A stretch of DNA of 64,000 nt, taken from Isoetes taiwanensis. Taxonomy: Eukaryota > Streptophyta > Lycopodiopsida > Isoetales > Isoetaceae. Where the stretch lies: NCBI GenBank assembly GCA_021234155.1, contig JAJEKV010000001.1:25469189-25533188 (forward strand), read 5' to 3'. The notes under the pieces were generated by a model. It was not told where the DNA came from and made no database searches. It saw only the letters and a program-made list of their open reading frames with translations. Made by a program: the position numbers and the translations under genes. Shown one piece after another: positions 12,018-23,468 of the stretch (the stretch's first letter is position 1; every line of letters begins with the position of its first letter).

Positions 12018-15000
12018 TTTACTACAATTTGAAATAGTAGTTGTTTCATTGTTGGCTATTATAAAGATTATGGCGATTTTTGTATTTGACAAAAGGTATT
12101 TGTGGGGGTGTCAGTGGCATATTTTGTGTTGATTTGCTGTGCAATAGAATGCTAAAGAGTCGGCTCTAGTTGCATCGTGAAATGTATTATGATACGAAAT
12201 AGATAGAGGCCTTGACTACATGTTATATGGGCAATGGCGTTGTTGGGTTTTAGCGACAATAAGTTATATAGAGGGACATAAATACTAAAAGAAGTGCTTG
12301 TTTAATTTACTACATGGAAGGTGGCAATGTGGATAGCAATGCATGGTGTAAGTGTGAAATGAAGTCCTAAGATGTGGTTGGCCTCGGTTAATTAAGATTT
12401 CCTTAGTTGTATTGGATTGTGAGGGATTGTTTGTTCAACATAAGATACCAATGTTAAGTTTCCCAAGTAATGCTTGTCATTGAGATGTAATTGACGTTTA
12501 TTTTTTGTTCTGTCTTGATTACTTGAACTTTGGATTAAGGAAGCATATTTAGAAAACCTCATGGCATTTGGGGCTTATCTTGGGAGTAAAAAAGCACAAT
12601 TAATTTGTAAAATGTAATGGCATTTAAGCTTAAGCAATCATCACTTAAAAGGGGACTATTACATAAGTAATATGGTTATGGGCAAGTGCATTTAGGATAG
12701 CACTTGGAACATAGAATTTAGGTCGACACTTGGGACATGGACTAATGATAAGATGTAGAGCTACACGAAATTATGGGTTTGGAACCTAGATATGATATGG
12801 ATGACGATGATATCTATATAGTTAGGGGTTTGGACACACATTACACTGAAGTTTTTGTCAAATGTTGGACAAACATGTATTACTTACAGTATAGCAATGG
12901 TATATAATAATCAAAAGGTCTATAGACCATATGAAGTCAAATAAATTGAATTGCATTTGTAACCTTTAAATGAAATGCCAATATATCATATCCATATTGT
13001 GCAATTTAAATGGGCGAGCAACTATTAAATAAATGGACACTTCCTTAGACACCACTTTGTACTGGTAATAAAGCAAAATATATATTATATAAAAGCTAAG
13101 ATCAAATATTTGGAGCTCTTTTGCAAATAGTTGTTGTTCAGCTGCCAACATGAGATCGAACAATCAGTTACAAATGACTTTGGCATAGCTTAGCAGAAGA
13201 GATATGCTCATAAGTTGCCAACTGCTCTGTGAACTCCATTAACATCATGCTCCAAGTAGTGCAAAAAGTTTGTTTGAGAATTCCAAAGAGAGGATCTACA
13301 AATTTCATCAAAATATCTTTTATATGTCAGTCATTAGGACATTCAGAAATGTGAAATAAATATATCTCACAAAAGTTTGCAATTCCAAAGTAACTTGCAT
13401 AATGAGAAAGACCTAAGAACAAAATAGTAAAATGGAACTTCCAAATGGAGAATTACAGAACGCAGCATTTTGTCATCAAAAGATTCCATGAGCAGCAGGA
13501 AAGTTCATTACATACCTTAAGACTACATATCAAATGCAAATGATTTCCTCAAACCCGTTCACACATTAACATCACTGCTGGGAATGGAGGAATATGTTAT
13601 CCCCTCAACCTCATACTTATAAGCATAACGCACCCAGCAAATCCAGATGAAATATCTGAAGTATCAACATGAATCTGTTTGTATTCAAGGTTTCCCGTTG
13701 TAAGATATGAGTTATTCACCTGGAAAATGAGAAGCTATTGGCATAAGAAATATCACAAACTGTCTCAATAAATCAAACTTCAATAATGCAATCTCCTTTT
13801 ATACTCTGTACGTCTTGATATCCATAATGAGATCAAGGATCTTGCTTTCAAAGCTTGAATTTTGTCTTAGTCTTTAGGAGGCAGCACTTTGAAAAGAAGA
13901 AGAGGCCTGAACAAATTGCAACAGACAGTAACAACTTCACCTATTTAAGACGTTACACTTTCTCCATTGTAAAGGTTTAGCATGTAATCCATAATCAAAG
14001 ATGCAAGAAACCTTATCATTTGGCTCTTGTCCTCAGTACCCCTATAATAGTGCATGGCTAAGTGCCTGGCCCATGGTTGCCTGTCAGGATTTATGTATAG
14101 CCTTAATTGCTGCGCTTATTTTCTTACATAATAGAAATTGGTCCTCAATGAGATGATGCTACAGCTTACAACAGTAAAGGAATACGGCATGTCGTTGGCA
14201 TTTGAGCAAAACCAGATACTGTCTATATAGGATGTTATAAACATTCCTATCATGCATATAATGCAAAACATCCATAGCATCTTTTCTGCATCAACCAAAG
14301 GTCCTCATTTAAAAAGGACAATTGCAAATGACAAAATAGCCTAGTATCGCAAATAACTTAGTAAAGGCTTAAATGATTGCATGCCAAGATCCGGTTGCTC
14401 TTTTTCTCTGCCATCCTTTCTACTGCAATTGATAAAGCTTGATTTACTGTGTACCGTCTTGATTTACTTAAGCATACAATCTTACATCAAATAAGCTTAA
14501 AACATGCAGTTAGCTACAAAATAAATACACACTTGACTCATTTCATGTATCATATGACCTACTGCACACATGCAAAGCTACAAAGTAACATCTAACATTG
14601 AACCAACCTGTGAACAAATCTAGCACTGTCCTGCTGCCACGGAGGCAGATGCTCTTATAAATGAACCCTAGGAAAATAAAGGGTGTATCATCTTCAAAAA
14701 TAAAATGGCAGCGTGAGAGTGCATGCTTTGTGCAGGCATAAGAATTGCAGTTTAATGGCAGAGTGATTAGCAAGCAAAATATAGGAAAAGGGCTAACTAA
14801 CCTGATCACATTATTTATAGTCTCCAAATACTTGGAAAGTTAAGTCCAAATCCTTCTAGGACAACGGACCTGTGTGCCTACAATAAGAAAAAGTTAAGCC
14901 ATTTTGATCAAAGCGATTTGCTACAGGACACAAAGCTTGTACATGAAATTGAATTCCAACTTTAAAAGCATCCCACAAATGTTTTATACTTTTCATCAAC

Positions 15001-17413
15001 TCTCGTGGCAATAGATGTTACCATATAGTGCAGCATTTGACATGGAACCTTGCAGCATTAAATACTTAATTTCATAGAAATCTGTATCAATACAGGATGG
15101 AATAGATGCAATGTATCATTGCCAATATGGCAAGCAGAGGTCTGAGTGTAAGAATTAGGAAGATACTTGTGGATTTTCACATGCAAATAGAGAGAGTTTA
15201 AACAATAGATATACAATTACATCAAAACTCAAAAGTTTAACGGTGACCCATAACAGATATTCTCTTAAATAATAGAGAGAGAGAGAGAGAGAGAAAGTTT
15301 AAACAATAGATATAACAGTGACCCATAACAGATATTCTCTCAAAGCGTGACCTAGTGCATCCAGAAATGATGTTTTCTTGAAGTTAAAAGGTTTGGAAAA
15401 CTCAAGAATGAAGGAAAACTGTCGGAAGAGACCCATTGTTCGAAGAAATAAGCAAAACACAGAAATCAGAGAAAGATATGACCTAGGCCCTGGCAGTATC
15501 CAAATATAATACCAGTATGGTAGCGTTCCACATGCAGTAAGTATTCCACGGAGAAAAATAAATAAATAAGAAAGTCCGATCAGGTATTATTTAGACTACA
15601 TGATAGAACAAACCCTAACTCACAACTTGAAGCTCTGTATCCATCCCAAGCCACCTGCGAGCGCCTAGATCACCACTGTAAGCATGCATCACTATCATAA
15701 GAATGCCAAAAATGATTATGCTTCAACAAATGGAGCGAAACATACCACGGCAAAGAGGGAGAGCGAAGCATGAAGAATGGATTTTCAACAAAATCTAAGG
15801 TGCCGAGCTCTTGAGAAATCGTGGCATGCATGCCAGGATGCAGCCAGAAAGGGAAACAAATACGAATTGGGATCGGATAACGCAAGCAAGAAAATGTCAA
15901 AATAATCATAGGAAAAGAAAAACATTCGATTTTTGGCAGATCGGAATTGTTTTCCGGCCACCAAAACCATTGAAACCTTAGGAAATCAAATCAAGAAAAA
16001 ATTCCAAAAAATTTTCGGAACCCCGGAAAAACCAAATTTAAACAATAGGATACACAAGAATTAGGTGTGCTTCTTATTCTCTTCCTTGGGTCCTGCATTA
16101 CCCTTGGAAGTATATCCCTAAGATGCATTTAAGTATATCTGAATTCTATTTTCTATTTATATTTATAAGGACCCGAGGTCATATAGCTATCCTTGGAAGG
16201 AATTGCATCCTTGCGAAGGATTAATTAACATGCTACCTCACATTACCATTGTTATTTAACTTATTTCCCTATGATACATATACGTACAGCAAATTCTATG
16301 CAGTTATTAGGATCTATATTTAACTTGTCAATAAGACACATTAAAGCTTATTATACATGGGCACACCTTACCTAAGGCTAGGACGCATCCACCCATTGAG
16401 CCGGCATGGAGTAATTTGGAGATGACTTGGTCGTTGCATTGCTCCCATAGTTTTGCTCCACTTCATTGGTGTAGTTAACTACTATGTCAGTCTCGCACGT
16501 TGAAGGCCTCCTGAGCACTAAGGTATCTATCTATTTTACGCTCTATTCGCTTCGGCCATTGCCGGAGTGAACTCTATTCTACGGGTCGGTCAATTCGATG
16601 CAAGTACATTCAATCATAAGATTGAGCCCTCCCACTTTCTTCGAAAAGAAAATGGTCCTGCACCCCTTCAATGACGTTGTACACAACGTCATATCTATTC
16701 TCTCCCCTTAAGAGGTTATACGCTTCTTACTTAGCGCATTAATTTACTAGCCTTAGCTGACATATATAACCATCTAAAATGGATATACATATGTTATCAT
16801 TTATTTCAATATAGTTATGGGTTACCTACTTAGTTAGAACGATTCTAAACCACAAGATTTTGTCATCATGACAATTCCTTTTGTCTCAAAAGACTATTTG
16901 GTTACTATAATTCTTATTTTAGATGTACCTTACATGTATTATTCTTTTATATTCTAGAGATTCCCCCTTTCTTAGTTATTTAAACTCTTGGAATATTCCT
17001 ACCAATCGAATTGATGTCATCGTAACAAGTTGGCCGGACTTGTTAGATTACTTCTTTTCTTTCAGTTGGATTATTCTTTTGGAGGTACTAGATTTATATA
17101 TGGTCAACAATTATCCTAGTAATGATTCCTTCTTAGCGAGGTGATCAATCTCACCAAGTGGTTTCAATATGTTGGATGTCTGTTAACAATCGTGTATAAT
17201 TTTAGTTACTCCTATGCGTTTCCTTCCCAATCCTTGACGCTTAGCCCAATCTTGGGGCAATCCTTTCAACGAGAATATCTGGAAATGCCTTTTGCCTTGA
17301 TAGTAAGTAAGATCTTGCATTAGTACTCAGTGACTTTCATTGCCATATTTGTGTTTTCATTTCCATATTATAAGGAGGTAGGCAATCATTCTGATGGGGT
17401 GCCTTTTCTGCAG
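12018..17413. other. Long AT-rich non-coding region
   Basis: No open frame with coding character. It probably includes the Helitron body and possibly introns of the anoctamin gene that ends at 17914, but I found no further anoctamin exons. Near 15785-16050 (minus strand) a segment resembles 42066-42330 and may be a shared 5' end of two diverged units. The 16.0-16.9 kb part is also gene-free. Confidence 0.35.
15190..15350. repeat. Tandem duplication with GA microsatellite
   Basis: A unit containing GAGTTTAAACAATAGATAT and GACCCATAACAGATATTCTCT occurs twice in a row, the two copies separated by a (GA)n run at about 15275-15295. Confidence 0.75.
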
Positions 17414-17914
17414 AACAATTTGATGGAGATACGATCTGATTCACTGAAGCTCTTGGTAATGTTCAGGAGACCTGTGCCATATAATGTATCCTCCATTGGT
17501 GCTTGGCTTAACATTTTCATGCTCCTTTGTCCCGAGATAATGAAGTTATTTTACATCTTACAAATGTTCTGTCTAGACAGTACTTGGGTGTGGTGGCAAT
17601 ATGCACGAACTGTGCATTGTTGGTTTGTTTATATGATCAAGTAGGGACATGGAGTTTGGAGCCTGGCTTGGCAGCCATCCTGGTTATAGAACATTTTTTA
17701 TTGCTAGCAAAGTTCGGATTCTCTTGCTTTGTTCCAGAGGTAATTGGAACTCATGTTTTTATTTTTTATGCACAAATCTTGTTCTAACGAAATTAGATGC
17801 CAACTTTTCGATCAGAAACCAGCTTGGGTGAAGGCCAAGAAGGAGAGGAGCGCCCGTTTACAAGAGCATTACTCTGTGCATCTTTTACAAAGCATTTCCA
17901 AGAAACATTTGTAA
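17414..17914 (+). pseudogene. Anoctamin-like (TMEM16) protein, last three exons
   Basis: Three segments encode the C-terminal part of a plant anoctamin, a family of membrane ion channels or lipid scramblases. Exon a (from 17414, after a TTTTCTGCAG acceptor) reads [20 protein letters not shown] and ends GAWLNIF. Exon b (17581-17739) reads [19 protein letters not shown] then [22 protein letters not shown]. Exon c (17816-17914) reads KPAWVKAKKERSARLQEHYS and reaches a stop. Exon b is followed by a good GT donor. After exon a no GT donor is present at the expected boundary, which suggests decay or a shifted junction. Full-length plant anoctamins are about 600-700 residues, so only the last fifth is seen. 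Either this is a gene fragment, or the upstream exons lie behind long, transposon-filled introns. Confidence 0.7.
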
Positions 17915-19462
17915 ATTTGGGTGTGTATTATTTTTTTTTTATAAATGTGGACTGAGCTTGTATTGCATAGATGTAAGAATGGTAGAATGTTATCTGTCGT
18001 TTGTTCATTCTGGACTATTGAGTTTGTGTAAATATGCAAATTGCGAGAATATAAGAGTCTGATATTTTCTTATCCATATATTTATCTGTAGCTTCTTTTT
18101 ATTCTTTCCTTCATGCATACAACCAGGCTTCGAAATCCCAGCAAGTTTGCCAATGTTCGGCTATAAATATATCTTTCTTCTGGATAATATGTCAAACTAT
18201 ATAAGCACTGTCTTTTCTACCAGCGTGGAAAAAACTAACCGGATTGTTTCGATTTCATTAAGACTTGGGGAAACATATACATTTCGGAATTCTCCTAAAA
18301 ATCTTAGAAACTAAAGAAAATTTTAGTGAATAAGTGAAGATCAAACTTTTTTTAGTATAATATTTTGTATATGAAATTAAATCATGTATTAAGTGGAAAT
18401 GTTGTGCTAAACAACTTGCATCAATTGTTAAGATATGCCAATGCACTGTGGATTGCACTGTGGATTGTAGGGCTTGTGAATCGGCAATTCTTCTAATAGA
18501 TACAATGTACCACCCCTTAGAATTACATTGCACTTAAAAAGCAATGACAAAGTTACCCTAAACAAAGAGGAAATATATACAATCACAACGTGCAATGGGC
18601 TTAAAACTACCATACAAACATATTACACCGACGACTAATTTTTCAACACGAAGCCATTTATTCCATCTATCCAAACTCAGATAAGTGTAAAGATAACATC
18701 CTTTGGAACCAAATTGAAGCAATTGACATGCGACATAGCTAGTTAGCTTTTATGCTGGGTCTAGCAGATAGTAACGTGACCATTTCACATATACTCCTCA
18801 AACTATTACCACACCAACATCAACCTATAGGATCTGGCTAAACATGACAACCTATTAACACAAACATATCAAGAAGTCCCATTTTTCAGAAACATGAAAC
18901 ATGTGCTACATACCCCATCTGACCAGTGCAAGCTTTCAGTCTAATCCCCTTCTAGACCTGCATGCCCTATTTTACCCATCACCGAAACACCCAACCTTGT
19001 ATGCTCCTCTAGTAGCAACAAGACCCAACTCAAAAGAACGAAACAGAACCCATGAAAACACACTCTCGGGCCATCGGAGGGCAACCCCTCGTGCGCAGCA
19101 TCTTGTATTTCCTTTGCTTTTTTATTTCCTGCTTTTATTTAACCATGCTAAATTCTAATCTAGATTTTAAGGCATATTATATTGTGTTATATATTCTAGG
19201 TAATTATTTTCCAACCTCTAAAACTTAAAACCGGGAATTTGCCGTCTCTACAAAATCACAACATGCAATTTGTCCATTGCACATATTTTTTGCTAGAACC
19301 ACCTCCCGGCACTTTGATGGTCCAAGTGGAAATCTCAAGCATCAAGTGGAATTTTAAGGGCCTAAACCCCCACTTTTTCGAACCCCGACTCGCTGCCTCA
19401 GGATATTCTCTCGAGGAATCTGAGTAGATTCCCTAGCACGTAAGCTTATTAGTAAGCTTATT
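17915..19462. other. Intergenic region between anoctamin end and PNO1
   Basis: No gene seen. It holds the 3' UTR of the anoctamin gene and the presumed promoter of PNO1. Short open frames have no recognisable motif. Confidence 0.4.
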
Positions 19463-20485
19463 ATGGAAGACACGGGTTCCCAAGAGCAAGGGCAAGGGCA
19501 AGGGCAAAGGCGGGTTAGGGCTTTGCTTTTGAGTATGGCACCGGAGCTTATGGATACGGAGCAACCTGCGAAGGAGGCCGTGGTTCCATTGAAGCCCAAG
19601 TTTACCCCACTTACGGCACATGAAATTCATGGTGGTAAGCCTCAGTTTAGAAAACTGTTCGTTTCCCCACATCGTTACACACCGTTAAAGAAGCAATGGA
19701 TGGAGATTTATACTCCGATTTATGAGCAGATGAAGGTTGATATTCGTATGAACCTCAAGGTACTCTTTCTCAAATATGAGGCTTGAAAAAGCGGTCATCT
19801 GAAAATCTTGATTTTTGACTCCAGTCTTAAGTCTTAGGTTTTCCGTAGTTAGAATGATGGATGGTACTGAATGGCAGCTTCTTCCACAGCATTTTTAAGG
19901 GTTCAGAATCCTTTTAATGCTATAATTCTATTTTCGTGGACTGTTAAGATCATCTTGAAGGGCTTCTGTAGTTGTGTTGAAGATTGTTTGTTATTTGGAG
20001 TCTGTTTGGGGAAAAAAAGTATGGCTTATAACTAATCTTAATTTTTAACTGCTGTTTTGCAGTCTCGCAAGGTTGAATTAAAAAGCAGGCGTGATACTCC
20101 CGATGCTGGTGCCTTGCAGAAATGTGCGGATTTTGTTCATGCCTTCATACTTGGTTTTGAAGTTGCTGATGCCATTGCACTGCTGCGTCTAGATGACTTG
20201 TACATAGATTCTTTTGAAATCAAAGATGTAAAGACATTGAAAGGGGACCATCTATCACGTGCTATTGGTAGGTTATCTGGAAAGGGTGGTAAGACCAAGT
20301 TTGCAATTGAAAATTCTACTCGTACTAGAATAGTTATTGCAGAGACTCGAATCCATATTCTCGGCTCCTTTGCAAATATTAGAATAGCTAGGGATGCTTT
20401 GTGCCACTTGATTCTAGGTTCTCCTGCTGGAAAAGTTTATTCAAAATTGAGGACCATGGCAAGCAGGTTAGCCGAGAAATATTGA
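19463..20485 (+). CDS. PNO1: RNA-binding protein PNO1 (partner of NOB1, DIM2)
   Basis: PNO1 is a KH-domain assembly factor of the 40S ribosomal subunit that partners the nuclease NOB1 in 18S rRNA 3'-end maturation, acting in nucleolus and cytoplasm. Two exons are visible: 19463-19759 and 20063-20485, with an intron 19760-20062 bearing GT and TTTTGCAG ends in phase 0. The spliced protein has 239 residues, the family's normal length. The N-terminus is variable and Gln/Gly-rich. The conserved core starts around FRKLFVSPHRYTPLKKQWME. The KH-like half shows LYIDSFEIKDVKTLKGDHLS and the G-K-G-G loop at about residues 172-175 (GRLSGKGGKTKFAIEN), followed by IHILGSFANIRIARDALC and the C-terminal LRTMASRLAEKY. 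The ATG at 19463 is the first in frame and lies in the expected place before the conserved core. No stops or shifts, so it should be functional. It is an essential single-copy housekeeping gene and the best orthology anchor in the window. Confidence 0.95.
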
Positions 20486-21529
20486 GTTGTAGTTTTGCAG
20501 TCATTTGTGTTGCAATACAGTACAGTGTTTCATGATTGGAGGAAATGGTAACGAAATACTCATGATGCATGATTTCACAGTTAGAATTGTCATGTGGTAA
20601 TGAGGTAATAGGTGTTTATGACAAATGGTAGGTTTTCTAATTGTGCGTACTGAAAGTAATAGCTTTCTTCTTCTTTATTTTAAAAACTGAACCACTTTCT
20701 TCTATGTGAGCAACTTTCCACTTGATTCCAAGTTTCACTGTTTTCCTAGCCCTTTGGATCACCAGCACTGCATATTAATGCGGGGTAGATTGCCAAATTT
20801 CCCAAGTAATTGATTGGTATTTTTTCTGAGGAAGTTGAGATCTGGAGAAGCAAACTTGTTATTGAAGAAATGAAAAGGTTCATTATTTAAAGGTGCCCTG
20901 GTACAGCGGATGATGTAGGTTTGAAGAGGAAACTGTTATGTGTCCAAACTGCACCTGGGGTTTGATCTTGGCCTCAAGAAGCCCCTGTTAAAATTTGGGT
21001 TTTTTGTTCTATGCTCGCCAAACAAAAAATTGTCGCATCCCCTATCACGTGTTTGCAAGCTATTCCCAGAGTAAAGGCGCCATTCCTTAACTGTCACCTG
21101 TTTCACTTCATTATTTGTCGAAAAGAAAAGAGGGAGGACAGGTTCATAAATTTTAACTTCGCACCTAAGCTAAGGAACGTGGACATGAGCAGCGGGCCTC
21201 CAACTGCCCTCCCATATTTTACACCTGGATAGCTGCTTAAATCTGTTATCAATTGTTTCCAGCTATGTTATTATGCTTAAATCTGTTATCAATTGTTTCC
21301 AGCTATGTTATTATCTGCATATGGTCTTAACAATCTCCAAATTCCATTGCTTTTGTTTTTCTCGATTCTTCCTGCATCAAAGCATTGGCCAGAAAATCTC
21401 TTAAAATTTGTGACAGATCCTTACTTCCTCTCACATTGGAACATGATACAAATACAATGTATTGATCTGCAAAATTGTGTAGAATGTATTGATCATAAAT
21501 GGAAGCATAGAATGATTGGATAGTAGTTG
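20486..21529. other. PNO1 3' flank, no further gene
   Basis: Holds the PNO1 3' UTR and gene-free DNA. A perfect 40-bp tandem duplication occurs at 21235-21314 and is listed separately. Confidence 0.4.
21235..21314. repeat. Perfect 40-bp tandem duplication
   Basis: The 40-bp unit starting GCTTAAATCTGTTATCAATT occurs twice without a gap (21235-21274 and 21275-21314) and without a mismatch, so it is a recent event. Confidence 0.9.
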
Positions 21530-21742
21530 ATTGGAAATGCCTATGTTTCTGATCAAAATATTAAGATATTAAGACCGATTGATCAAAAATCTGATCAGTC
21601 AATGGCTGGAAGGATAGTAGCAGTGAAGCATGTGCTATGCAACACCCACATCTATGCTTCATCTCTCTTTATAGCTCCATCAAAGAAAGTAAAAGAAATG
21701 GAAGGGACAATTAGGAACTTTGTGTGGGGAGGCAATGAATGA
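21530..21742 (+). pseudogene. Fragment of L1-type LINE reverse transcriptase C-terminal region
   Basis: The frame reads SMAGRIVAVKHVLCNTHIYA then KVKEMEGTIRNFVWGG. This matches the conserved segment downstream of the RT domain in plant L1 ORF2 proteins (S-x-A-G-R-x-x-L-I-K-x-V-L ... I-x-x-x-x-R-x-F-L-W-G). Nothing else of the LINE is recognisable nearby. Confidence 0.6.
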
Positions 21743-22359
21743 GCACTAATGAAAATGGCACAGTGGAAGATATGAAGATATTGAAGAGATGACGTTATCA
21801 TGGACGTGTTTTGTATCGGAAAAAAAAAATTGAAACTTTTTGTTTTAGTGTGTTATGGGAGATGTTTTTTTGGTTTGAAAAAAAAAATAAAAATTTAAAA
21901 ATCATTGACAAGTTCATAAATAATATATAAACCATTAAATATAGCTGATATACGATCGAGAGAAAAGCAAGGTTGCCATAAATAGAGATGCTGTGATTAA
22001 AATTTTTTTTATAAGGCCAGATGCTATTTGAACCTGATACTGAAGTAGAAAAGAAGGGGGAAAAGAACCCAAAGCAAACAATGATAGATATTTTAGATGA
22101 TGATGATGTGTTTGATGATGGTAACAAATTTGTTGTAATGCCAAATATCCATGATCAGAAAGTTGCAGTGGAGTAACTAATGTGGAGCACACAGAAACTC
22201 ACTCCGAATCTTCACATTAGACCTACAAGACGAAAACACACGCAAACCTAAATATTGGAGGATGAGTTAAAGGTATGGTAGAGATGCGCATGATAGAAGT
22301 CTAAGGCTAAAAGAAAACGTGAACGTTAACAACGCATAAACATTGATAACCATGGACAC

Positions 22360-22640
22360 TAATGTCCCAAATTTTTATTTAGAAGCTATAAATGCAGATG
22401 ACTCTGCTAAATGAATAGAAGCAATGGAAAATGAAGTGGACTATAGAAGCAATGGAAAATGAAGTGGACTCTTTTAAAAGGACAGATATCTATGATGTTG
22501 ATTTGTTAGAAGGCAAAAACATTGTAGGAAACAAGTGCATTTTTAAGCTAAAACCAGGGATTGATGGAGCAAATACTAAATATAAAGGAAAACTTGTTGC
22601 TTAGGGGTTTTCTCAGAAAAAGTATGTGGACTAGAACATT
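22360..22640 (+). pseudogene. Ty1/copia RT N-terminal fragment
   Basis: Short frames read EAMENEVDSFKRTDIYDVDL, then KNIVGNKCIFKLKPGIDG and KYKGKLVA followed by a stop and GFSQK. This is the start of a copia RT domain (A-M-x-x-E ... I-G-x-K-W-x-F-K-x-K ... D-G ... Y-K-A-R-L-V-A-K-G-F-x-Q). A 28-bp direct duplication (22415-22442 and 22443-22470) shifts the frame, and stops are present. Only this scrap remains. Confidence 0.6.
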
Positions 22641-22921
22641 ATTTTCGCACATAGAACAGCGGAAAGAAAAGATCTACATCAGGCAAAGAGAACGAATGGA
22701 TATGCTGGTTTGCAAAACACATATGCAGCTCTCATGATGCAAATTTTCCCTTTAACGGTGGGCCAACACTTGTCTCATAAAACTAATAGACACGCTACCT
22801 CGTAAACAACTATTGCATCACGAGAGCTGTATAGTTGTTTTGCTTACACTTATTTGCATTCTATTGTGATGCATCCATTTATTCTATTGTGCATGTAGTC
22901 GGCAGGTAGCATGAATGACCT

Positions 22922-23169
22922 AAATGGTGCCACGGCGCCATTTGCCTTCTCTACAAGAGCATCACATGTTGAATTAAATATTCTTGCTTGTAAGCGAACA
23001 CAGATGCAACTTATTGAAGGCAAATGGTGCCACGACGCCATTAGACCATCAATAGGCCAACAAATGTCTTACAAAACTGCTAGACAAGTAGTAGCAGCTA
23101 CATGCCTGCTACTTTAATAAGACGGGCGTTGGACAAGCTGTGAAGGCAAGTGGCGCCATGGCGCCGTTT
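22922..23169. repeat. Three family-B palindromes
   Basis: Three 22-bp near-palindromes at 22922-22943, 23022-23043 and 23148-23169. Each half reads about AAATGGCGCCA and is mirrored to the other half. The second is the most degenerate. Spacing is roughly 100-125 bp. Similar sites occur at 50314-51126 and 59972-60156. Confidence 0.85.
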
Positions 23170-23233
23170 GTCTTCAGAGAGCTGCATCTGTGTTTGCCCA
23201 CAAAGATGTCCAGTCTACCAATTATGTCTCCAA

Positions 23234-23290
23234 ACCATCATTCAATTAAATTGGGATTATGTCTTGATTTTGGGACAAATTTCATATTGC
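23234..23290 (+). repeat. 31-bp dispersed repeat with extended similarity
   Basis: A 31-bp block starting ACCATCATTCAATTAAATTG is identical to 51129-51159 and, in inverse orientation, to 49715-49745. Similarity to the 51-kb copy continues to about 57 bp with two or three mismatches. In both direct copies it follows a cluster of family-B palindromes, so it looks like the end of one element type. Confidence 0.8.
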
Positions 23291-23468
23291 AATTTTTTAG
23301 TAACTTGATAAAAGTCACTACACGTTAACATATAATCACACACCTTAATATAAATTCACACCTTAACTTCAAATTACAAAATCATATATCACACTGCTCA
23401 AGTAGTACACAACTTTTATTAACTGTGATTGATACATAGTAATGTAGAAAACATATTTACATAGTTTT

